Shown here one piece after another: positions 10,304-17,344 of a stretch of DNA of 17,344 nucleotides. Where the stretch lies: the NCBI RefSeq assembly GCF_019112545.1, contig NW_025064976.1, positions 1 through 17,344 of the forward strand, read 5' to 3'. A program made the position numbers and the translations under genes. Numbering within the stretch: the first letter of the stretch is position 1; each line of letters starts with the position of its first letter. This stretch comes from Guyanagaster necrorhizus. Lineage: Eukaryota; Basidiomycota; Agaricomycetes; Agaricales; Physalacriaceae. Below the pieces are notes generated by a model. That model saw only the letters and a list, made by a program, of their open reading frames with translations. It was not told the DNA's origin and did not search any database.

Positions 10304-13300
10304 CTATAGAACAGACTAACAGTACTTCTATAGGTACCCATATGTTTAAATCATCTGTGCATTCAAATATACCTGACTTGTCTACTATTACACACACTTG
10401 ACATAAATCACCAAACAATAAAACTCAACTGCCTATGGGCCAAACAGGGAGAGAGACTCCCACTAAATAGCTCAAGCCATTCAATACCAAATGGACATAG
10501 AGAGCTATCAGAGAAGCATCCATGAAAAAAGCAGCAAAGGTAGTACTCAAGAATCAGGTACATAAAGCTTGAGCTGAAGAAGTTATTGACAAGATGATCA
10601 AAAAGATAAGAAAAGCAGAAAGGTGCCAAGCTTTAAAATGGCTCAATGAACTTTGAGGACCCTGAAAATACATTTGATGAACAAAGACTCCAGAATAGAA
10701 TCTAATGACTAAGGCCCAAATTAAAACACTCATGAACTGTGTGATGCATGCAGTAACTGCTCTAATTGATAGCAGCTGTACAGGCAGCTCAATCAATCAT
10801 GCATTTGTCAACAAGCAACTCTCAACTTGAGCTACTGTGGCTCTGATCTCTGTGTATAACACTAATGAAATAAAGAATCAGGTCAGCTTGATCACTGAAT
10901 TTATTGAGCTGCATCTAACCATAGATGATCACTTGAAGCAAATTGATCTGGTGATCATAGATCTCAGAATGAAAGAAGTGTTCCTAGGCCATGACTGGTT
11001 AATCCAATACAACTCCCTGATGAACTGAAAAACCAGATAGATTACCTTCACATGTTGTAAGTGCTAAAAAATTCTATTCAAACTGCCAGATAAAGATCCA
11101 GAAGATTGCTAGGATGAGAAAATAGAGGACAGAGAGACTATCCTCACTGTTGATCTCCAACAAGTGTTACATATTTGGGTAGTTCATCATGCCAACAATC
11201 TGGCATAAAAGCCAATGCAAGGAAGAACAAGAAGATGTTTGAGAAGATGGTCCCCAAATGGGTATAAGACTATTGGAACCTATTCAACAAGAAAAGTTTT
11301 GATGAATTGCTGGAATCTAAGTCTTGGGGCCACACTATAGAACTCATTTCTAACACCAATGCAAACCTTGACTGCAAAACTTACCCACTCAGAACTCATG
11401 AACAACAAAAACTCAACAAGTTCCTGGAGAAGAACCTTTCCAGCAGGCAAATCCTACTATCAAAGTCTTCTATAGCATCACCATTCTTTTTCATCAAAAA
11501 GAAGAATGAGAAGCTTTGACCAGTACAAGACTATTAGAAGCTTAATGAAATGATCAAGAACTGCTATTCACTTCTCTTGATCTCAGAGCTAATGGACAAA
11601 CTCTATGGGGCTTAGTACTACACCAAAATTGATGTCCAATGGGGATATAATAACATCTGAATTAAAGAGAGTGATAAGTGAAAGATGGCCTTTAGAACAA
11701 ATCATGGGCTTTTTAAGCTCACAGTAATGTTCTTCAGATTGACTAACTCTCTGGCAACATTTCAATAGATGATAAATGATATATTCAAAGATCTCATCAC
11801 CACCAGGAAAGTCACAATCTATCTGAATGATGTTTTGATTATGTCTAAGAATCAAGCAGAGCATTGATTACTCATGTGACAAGTTCTTAAACTGATGAGA
11901 AAGCACAAGCTCTTTCTCAAGATGGAAAAGTGCAAATTTGAGATGTTGGAGACAGAGTACTTAGGGGTGATAATCAGCCAAGAAAGTATTTGAATGGATC
12001 CAGTCAAGGTGGCAGAGGTCACAGAATAGTTAACATCAGGCAAAAAGAAAGAACTACAGTCTTTCCTCAGGTTTATAAACTTCTACCACTGATTCATCTG
12101 AGACTATAGCAAGATAGTCCAACCTATGACTCAGCTAATCAGCAATGCCTCCTGGACCTAGAGACTTTCTCAGCAAATGGCATTCAACAATCTAAAATGA
12201 TGGCTCACTGAAGATGTCATTCTCATGATCCTAACACAGAAGGGAAAATTTTGGGTGGAGACAGACTCAAGTGAAGGAGCAATCAGCATCATTCTATCCT
12301 AAGAGCAGAAAGAGAGATGACAACCAGTGGCCTTTCTCTCAAAAGCCTTAATGATCATAGAGCAGAATTATGAAATATATGACACAAAGCTACTGGCTAT
12401 AATGCTCACTCTGGAGGAATGGCATCATTATCTGATTGATGCAGTCCAGATCTTTGAGATCTGCACTGACCATCAGAACCTTTGATACTTCTGATCACTC
12501 TAAAAACTAAATTGCCAATAAGCTCACTGGGTTATGGAGCTCTCTCAATATAAATATATGCTGCATCATAAGGCTAAGGCAGCCAATAAGAAGGCTAACC
12601 TCCTCAGTTGACAGGCAGACCACAACCAAAGGAGAAATGACAATGAGAGGGTAGTACTATTAAAATCTGAACACTTCTAGGCCATGATGATGCTAATAGA
12701 AGAAGAGATCCACAAGTGGATCAAGAGTGCAACTCAGAATAGCAGCAAATGAGACCAGTGAGTGGCTCCATCACTCAATTATGAGTGCAGCATAACAAAG
12801 AAAGGAGAGATGATCTGCTATGATAAATGAATCTACATTCCATGAGATCAACAACTTTGCAGAGAGATCATTGCTACATGCTATGACCATGCAACTGTGG
12901 GACACCCAGAGATCACTAAAACCAAGGAGCTAGTATTATGAGAATACTAGTGGCCAAAGATAGATCAAGACATTGAGCAGCATATCAAAGAACACAAAAT
13001 ATGATAATGTAGCAAGTCTTCAACACAACCATGAGCTGCCCCACTCTATCTGAATGAGGTTTCTCAAGTGCTATAGACTCACATCTCAGTCAACATGATC
13101 ATGAGGCTACCAGAGTGCAATAGATACAATGCAATCATTGTCATTGTTGATTGCTTCTCAAAAGTGATTATTCCAATCACATGTTTGATGGAGTTAACAT
13201 TAGAAGGATAGGCTAAAATCTTATATGATGAGGTATATGTGAAGTACAGAATGTCTCAAGTGGTCATCTCCAATCAGAGACTACAATTCATCTCAAAATT

Positions 13301-14177
13301 CCTGGATAATCTTTATCATCTTCTTCATATCTGATGCAATGCCTCTACTGCATACCATCTGCAAATCAATGGCTAGACAGAATGTATTAATCAAGAGATT
13401 AAGAAGTATCTCTGTCTCTTCATTAACTATCAATAAGATGATTGGGTGAAATAGCTCACTCTCATAGCATTCCAACATAATAACTGCATCCACTCTGTGA
13501 CTAGCAAAACCTTCTTCATCAATCATGGTTGACATCTCAATGTCTCTCAGATAGAATGTACCCACACTATCATGCCTGCCTTCTCTGACTTCACCTCTAC
13601 TATGACCAAGATTCATAATGAAATCTGAACTGCTTTTGAAAAGGCAGCCACTTCTATAAAAAAACAATATGATAAACATCACACCCCTGCCCACAAATAT
13701 AATCTTAATAACAAAGTATGGTTGGATACAACCAACCTTTATCTCTTTCACCTCAAACAAAAGCTGGCTGACAAATACACTGGTCTCTTCTCTATTATCA
13801 CAAAGGTTGGAGTCTCTGCATATTGACTATAACTTCCTGATGCATGAAAAATTCATGATGTATTTAATGAAACCCTCTTGACACCTTTTATCATGCCTGC
13901 CTTCCCAAATCAAGAATGAACACCTCCTCCTCCTCTCAACTTAATTGATGACAATAAACATTATAAAGTTAATCAAATTCTAAACCACAAATTATGCAAA
14001 ATCAGGGCCAAGAGTAGCAGAACAACAATGATAGTTGACTATCTAGTTAGTTGGAAGGGCTATGGTCTAGAATCTAATCAGTGGGTCAACAAAAAATGGA
14101 TGAATACTGATGAGGCCATATATGATTATGAATTATCTCTAAATTAAGCCATCAGAATGATTTTAAGGAGAGGATAA
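10300..14177 (+). pseudogene. pol of the inner element: protease, RT, RNase H, integrase, chromodomain
   Basis: Starts in the -1 frame relative to gag (AIEQTNSTSIGTH). Protease LIDSSCT at about 10762-10782: Asp kept (10768-10770), but the next Gly of DSG is Ser. RT about 11310-12200: YLND at 11820-11831, so the first catalytic Asp is Asn. RNase H about 12240-12600: Asp 12264-12266 and Asp 12478-12480 kept, Glu replaced by Lys (12387-12389). Integrase: first His is Tyr and both zinc Cys are lost (near 12885-13010); core Asp 13149-13151, the second Asp is Asn (13272-13274), Glu 13380-13382, with the family spacing D-X35-E for the last pair. Chromodomain about 13960-14147 keeps the three aromatic-cage positions Tyr 13962, Trp 14052 and Tyr 14061. 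In-frame stops occur throughout. The frame can be read past a TAA at 14145 (probable former CGA) to TAA at 14175-14177, next to the LTR. Confidence 0.92.
14165..14174 (+). other. Polypurine tract of the inner element
   Basis: AAGGAGAGGA ends three bases before the 3' LTR, where plus-strand DNA synthesis would be primed. The level 2 element has AAGAGGAGAG at the same place. Both lie inside the tail of the pol frame. Confidence 0.75.
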
Positions 14178-14635
14178 TATTATGATTTTTTCTATTCTTT
14201 CTTTATATTAACCTCTATTTATGCTTAGTCAGAGTATCTGAGACCAGTGCTTAGGACAATGGAAAAAGCTTAGTCAGCACAACAGACTGATCCATCATTG
14301 TCCTCTAACATAGTGACAGCCCTTAACAATGCATAATAACCTTTTTGTGGACAGTAGTGACATCCAAGAATAATGAGCACTAGGACTTGGAAGCATACAA
14401 TAGGTAATAGTATATTTATCTTGATTTATACAGTATATAAGTAGACTCACTTTTGCTAGATAAACTCCAGCTTCAAGCTAAAGTTTATTCTTCACTATTC
14501 TATCTTGAGCCACTTGTAAATGGCCTTGATGTATATCACCAAACAAACACATATAGTGAACTTGGGTGTGACTATATGAAGATGATACAGTGCTCATTTA
14601 TCACATGTTTAGGTCATATGAGCTTGGGCTTAACA
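14178..14635 (+). repeat. 3' LTR of the inner element
   Basis: 458 bp, TATTATGA to TAACA. Contains the 45-bp segment missing from the 5' copy, bounded by GCTTAGTCAG repeats. Followed at once by the target duplication GTCTC. The TATA box of this copy is at 14434-14441 and the self-primer counterpart at 14469-14481. Confidence 0.93.
14434..14441 (+). promoter_or_regulatory. LTR TATA box (TATATAAG), inner 3' LTR
   Basis: Same motif and surroundings as in the other LTRs; in this copy it could drive outward transcription into the downstream level 2 integrase remnant, though the locus is probably silenced. Confidence 0.6.
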
Positions 14636-14640
14636 GTCTC
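14636..14640. repeat. Right target-site duplication GTCTC of the inner element
   Basis: Perfect copy of 6616-6620, directly after the TAACA end of the 3' LTR. Confidence 0.95.
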
Positions 14641-15759
14641 TATAAAACTATGAACTCACATTTTGGTTGATATGATTATCAGACTCTCAGACTATAATAG
14701 CTATAATATCATTATTGTTATTATTGACTGATTCTAAAAGGTGATCATTTCTATTGCATGTTCAATAGAACTATCTTCTGAGAGATAAGCTAAGATCTTT
14801 ACAATAAAGTTTATGCAAAGCATAGAATGCCTCAAGTCATCATCTTAGATCAGAATTCACAATTCATGTTCAAATTTCTTGACAATCTCTATCACCTACT
14901 CAACATCTGAAGCAATATGTCAACTGCCTATTATCTGCAAACCAATAAGCAAACTGAACATGTCAATCAAGAGATCAAAAAGTATCTTCAAATATTCATC
15001 AATCATAGGCAGAATGACTGGATGAAATGGCTTGCTCTCATAGCATTTTAACACAATAACTATGTGCACTCAGCAACCAACAAGATTCCCTTCTTTGTTA
15101 ATCATAGCTATCATCCACATGTTATTGTCACAAACTAACATCAAGGTATAACCCCTGTATCATCTGACTTTGCCAACTTCATGACTTTCATTTATGCCAA
15201 AACACACACTGCTCTTGAAAGAGCTGCTGCTATGATGAAGACACAATATGACAAACATTATCATCTAGCACATGAATACTCTATCAACAACAAAGTTTAG
15301 TTGGACACAATCAACCTTCATCTTCCTTGCCTAAAATGCAAACTAATGGATAAATGCACTAGCTTCTTTTTAATTATAGCAAAAGTCAATGCCTCTATAT
15401 ATCAACTACAATTGCTGGACTCCTAGTGTGTTCATTTGGTTTTCAATAAAACACTCTTAACACTATATATTGCTTCTGCATTCCTCAACCAAAAACTGCC
15501 ACCACCAGCTGAACCTGACCTGATCAGAAAGGAGAAACATTATGAAGTGGAATAAATTCTTGATCATAAATTACAAAAAGTCTATGCATGAGAAGAGAGC
15601 ATCTGAATGGTTGTCTACTATTTGGTGAAATAGAAGAATTATAGACCAGAATTGAACCAGTGGATCCACAAGCAGGATATGCATGTGAATAATGCCATCT
15701 GAGACTATAAAATTGCTCTTAATTGATCTATCAGAATGATGGTTTTAAGAGGAGAGTGA
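14641..15759 (+). pseudogene. pol of the level 2 element, 3' part: integrase core and chromodomain
   Basis: Resumes the integrase cut at 6620, in phase. Core residues: Asp 14726-14728 (IIIVIID), Asp 14848-14850 (VIILDQNSQF) and Glu 14956-14958 (QTEHVNQEI) all remain, with D-X35-E spacing. Between the two Asp there are 122 bases here against 123 in the inner element, so one base was lost near 14800 and the core is frameshifted. A C-terminal region (about 15000-15480; TQYDKHY, INNKV) leads to a chromodomain at about 15538-15726: HYEVE, then the cage Trp is a TAG stop (15631-15633), then KNYRPELNQWI. After a TGA at 15724 (probable former CGA), the frame can be read to TGA at 15757-15759, abutting the LTR. 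Chromodomains of this family bind methylated histone H3 and steer integration to heterochromatin (family knowledge). Confidence 0.9.
15747..15756 (+). other. Polypurine tract of the level 2 element
   Basis: AAGAGGAGAG, three bases before the 3' LTR, matching the inner element's tract at 14165-14174 in sequence and spacing. Confidence 0.75.
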
Positions 15760-16208
15760 TATTATGATTTTTTCCTATTTTATTATCTTTTTCTTATCTT
15801 ATCAGGATATCTATCTCATCACAAGCACCTATCTGTGGAGTGTGAGGAAGATTAGATAATCACAATAACATATGCCATTGTATTCAATTGCCTCATCCTC
15901 AAACAATTCCCTATTGTCTACTCTCTGACAACCAGATAGAACAAGCAGCATAGCACAGAACAATACAATATGAAAGTAGTTATATTTATCATAGCTAAAC
16001 AGTATATAAGTAGGATAGCTCTCACTGTAGTAGTTCAGCTTCAAGTTATAAGTTTATCTCACACTATTTTCTCTTGAGCCCAACCTGTCTTTGGCCTTAA
16101 AGTATTTGCTTAGAATAACACATTAAAGTAAACTCTAGTGTGACTATATAAACATAATACAGTGCTATTTTATCATATGTCCAAGTCATATGCAAGCTAG
16201 ATCTAACA
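15760..16208 (+). repeat. 3' LTR of the level 2 element
   Basis: 449 bp, TATTATGA to TAACA, direct repeat of 417-847. Keeps the 18 bp bounded by CTATCT (15811-15816 and 15829-15834) that the 5' copy lacks. Confidence 0.92.
16003..16010 (+). promoter_or_regulatory. LTR TATA box (TATATAAG), level 2 3' LTR
   Basis: Same motif as in the other three LTRs, 34 bases before the self-primer counterpart at 16037-16049. All four boxes are unchanged although the sequence around them has drifted; the motif has no CpG to lose. Confidence 0.6.
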
Positions 16209-16213
16209 GTATA
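16209..16213. repeat. Right target-site duplication of the level 2 element (degenerate)
   Basis: GTATA, paired with ATCTA at 412-416. The next bases (GTGGAATTGC, complement GCAATTCCAC) resume the captured gag fragment, supporting a clean 5-bp duplication that has since mutated. Confidence 0.55.
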
Positions 16214-17001
16214 GTGGAATTGCTCACTGATCAGCCTCATCTTTTACTTCTTTGATCTTTGTGTCCTTTCCATTCTCTTCAAGTTTGTTTGCTTCCTTCT
16301 GCAACTCTGTAATCTGTGCTCAAATGTCCTCTCTCATGCACTTCTTCTTTGGGCAGTTTCTTGACAGATGTTCCTTCTCTCTACAGTTGAAGCATTTGCT
16401 CTTCTTCTTTAGCTGATCAATATCCATTGGCTTTTCTGATCTGATGTATATAATACTGGTGCCTATCTTCTATGCAGTGTAGGAGTTGCTGGTATTAAAA
16501 GGGCTTAGTTTCAGGATTGGAGTGGTCAGAACAGCCTTGTGGAGAATATTGGGTTTCTTGCTGTCCTAATGAGCATTAGCCACCTTCTGCCTCTGTCATT
16601 CCTTATTCATCTCAGTGATTCAGTCCTTCTATTCATCATACCCCTTTAGAATATTGATGCTAATGTCTGAGATCATCTTCATATATGAGAGTGGTACACT
16701 GAGTTTAAGCATTTTCATCATCCATCTATTGTCATTAATGTCATCAAGAACTCTAGCCAACTTGCCAAGATGTTTCAATTCATCAAAGTATTCACTTATG
16801 AGTTTGTCACTCATGCAAAGCTCTTTCACCTTGTTTTTGTGCACTTTTTGTATATCAGAGTCAATAAATTTGTTCTAAACCATCTGCTTAAAGACTATCC
16901 AGGATGGCAGATGATAATGCCCTCAGGTTGTAGAATAAAAGTCTGTAGATTATAAGATCTACTATATCTTGGCCTTATCTTCAAAATATAAGATGGTAAA
17001 T
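16214..17001 (-). pseudogene. Gypsy gag C-terminal fragment (capsid end and zinc knuckle) captured between the inverted arms
   Basis: Minus strand. Starts near 17001 in the middle of the capsid-like part (YFEDKAK aligns with YFKDKVK of level 2), then HKNKVKELCMSDKLISEYF (from about 16841), MMKMLKLSVPLSYMKMISD, and ISINILKGYDE ending near 16632. The frame from 16844 continues without a shift to the zinc knuckle at 16394-16353, which is complete (CFNC, His, NC; CX2CX4HX4C), and on to a charged tail (QITELQKEANKLEENGKDTK) ending with TGA at the same place as in the other copies. Several in-frame stops (TAG, TGA) remain, so it is not an intact protein. The N-terminal two thirds of gag, the LTRs and nearly all of pol are absent. 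It continues at 416-146. Confidence 0.85.
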
Positions 17002-17147
17002 TATTAGGCCTCTACTAAACACTCACAAATCTCTAGCACCACTGCCACCAGGGTCTGATTTTAGATGCTGAGTCTGGGTCTTATTTTGATATAAAAGTAT
17101 AATAAGGATAATGAGATAGGCTATGAAGATTTTGTGAAGAGAGATGA
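17002..17147 (-). repeat. Right inverted-repeat arm
   Basis: Reverse complement of 1-145, one base longer. The match runs until the left copy is cut by the window edge, so the real end may lie beyond 17147. Confidence 0.9.
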
Positions 17148-17344
17148 AAGATTGTGGCTGATAGATATAGTCTGCTGTTATAACAAGAGTATTCACACTA
17201 GATAGTAAGAGAGTTTAGCAGATGTATTAAACCTTAGCTCAAGACTGGAGTATATCAGTGTGTACTACCATCTTAAATACTGTCTAAAAAACCCTATGCC
17301 CTACAGGTAAATATTGTTTGCCTTTCATGCACTCTACTTATTGT
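17148..17344. other. Unassigned sequence outside the right arm
   Basis: No coding region of note, no match to the LTRs or gag/pol copies in the window. It contains a 10-base palindrome TGTTATAACA at 17176-17185. Read on the minus strand it runs into the inverted arm, so it may be part of the same unit whose left counterpart lies before base 1. CpG-free like the rest. Confidence 0.5.

Larger units (their letters stand above)
6621..14635 (+). mobile_element. Ty3/Gypsy chromovirus LTR retrotransposon, level 3 (inner), decayed
   Basis: 8015 bp, flanked by a perfect 5-bp duplication GTCTC. It has LTRs of 413 and 458 bp, a primer-binding segment, gag with an intact zinc knuckle, a full set of pol domains, a chromodomain and a purine tract. 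Same orientation and same family as the level 2 element, but the LTR U3 and many residues differ, so a sister subfamily rather than a recent copy. It must be younger than level 2, yet it has lost more catalytic residues (RT, RNase H, integrase). Confidence 0.96.
417..16208 (+). mobile_element. Ty3/Gypsy chromovirus LTR retrotransposon, level 2 (outer), interrupted and decayed
   Basis: Seen: direct LTRs (431 and 449 bp), a primer-binding segment after the 5' LTR, gag with zinc knuckle, protease DSG, RT with YLDD, RNase H, integrase with HHCC and DDE residues, a chromodomain and a purine tract before the 3' LTR. Domain order protease-RT-RNase H-integrase is that of Ty3/Gypsy. Total 15792 bp includes the 8015-bp inner element and one 5-bp duplication; the original element is 7772 bp, normal for a Gypsy. 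Gag and pol carry many stops and at least two frameshifts, so it is not autonomous. Confidence 0.95.
1..17147. mobile_element. Inverted-repeat-flanked unit holding a captured Gypsy gag/pol fragment (level 1, split by later insertions)
   Basis: Seen: bases 1-145 are the reverse complement of 17002-17147, and both arms stop at the same octamer (GCCTAATA on the left, its complement on the right). Directly inside both arms lies one minus-strand gag/pol fragment, cut in two by the level 2 retrotransposon. Without that insertion (15792 bp) and one 5-bp target duplication, the unit would be 1350 bp. Inference: this could be a non-autonomous terminal-inverted-repeat element that captured a Gypsy fragment, or a palindromic rearrangement. 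No transposase is visible. The left arm is cut by the window edge, so its true outer end and any target duplication cannot be seen. Confidence 0.4.

Noticed and set aside
13293..13760. A 155-codon open frame on the minus strand, the longest open frame in the window
   Set aside because: It lies wholly antisense to the inner integrase, including the DDE region, whose plus-strand translation is clearly recognisable. No domain is visible in the minus-strand product; it is an antisense shadow.
907..15759. Possible alternative genetic code, because TGA is so frequent in frame
   Set aside because: TGA falls where Arg (CGA) is expected, TAG and TAA also occur in frame, frames are shifted as well, and CpG is missing everywhere. 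Decay explains all of this without recoding.
16214..17001. A domesticated host gag gene
   Set aside because: The frame still contains several stops, lacks the N-terminal two thirds, and is split by the level 2 insertion. No promoter or intact start supports a functional gene.
17002..17185. The right arm plus TGTTATAACA as a short LTR (TG...CA) of a Copia-type element on the minus strand
   Set aside because: The ends can be read as TG and CA, but no direct-repeat partner, primer site or Copia coding sequence is present. The only partner is inverted.
1..17344. CRISPR arrays, tRNA, rRNA, host genes or a defence system
   Set aside because: No regularly spaced short repeats, no RNA gene signature and no coding sequence outside the retroelements was found on either strand.

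Overview
The window is a transposon nest of at least three levels from a eukaryote, most likely a filamentous fungus. Every coding trace belongs to Ty3/Gypsy LTR retrotransposons of the chromovirus type: Gag with a CCHC zinc knuckle, retropepsin, RT, RNase H, integrase, C-terminal chromodomain. The wording of the RT/RNase H region and of Gag (EYFDELE, QEVHK) resembles Agaricomycete (Basidiomycota) Gypsy elements; that assignment is from memory of the family and is moderate at best. I see no host gene, tRNA, rRNA or CRISPR. All reading frames are broken by stops and indels, so all coding features are called pseudogenes.

Layout. Level 1 (oldest): a roughly 1.35 kb unit, now split, made of two inverted arms (1-145 and 17002-17147) enclosing a minus-strand gag/pol fragment (17001 to 16214, then 416 to 146). 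Level 2: a plus-strand Gypsy element (417-16208; about 7.8 kb without its insert), inserted at the gag-pol junction of that fragment, with LTRs 417-847 and 15760-16208. Level 3 (youngest): a related plus-strand Gypsy element (6621-14635; 8015 bp), inserted in the integrase of level 2 with a perfect 5-bp target duplication GTCTC (6616-6620 and 14636-14640), LTRs 6621-7033 and 14178-14635. The last 197 bases (17148-17344) are unassigned.

The two full elements share one plan: LTR with a TATATAAG box, a primer-binding segment one base after the LTR that is complementary to the LTR just downstream of the TATA box (a self-priming arrangement as in Tf1/sushi chromoviruses), gag, pol in the -1 frame relative to gag, a purine tract, and a pol frame that runs up to the 3' LTR. 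Reading by eye, I found only one CpG dinucleotide in 17.3 kb (3759-3760), and most in-frame stops are TGA, TAG or TAA where Arg, Gln or Trp codons are expected. This is the mark of cytosine-methylation decay or a RIP-like process focused on CpG. The locus therefore looks like heavily methylated, silenced heterochromatin.

The two points most worth following are the inverted arms, which are nearly identical (3 mismatches in the first 129 bases) although they should be older than LTR pairs that have drifted to roughly 85-90% identity, and the self-priming signature.
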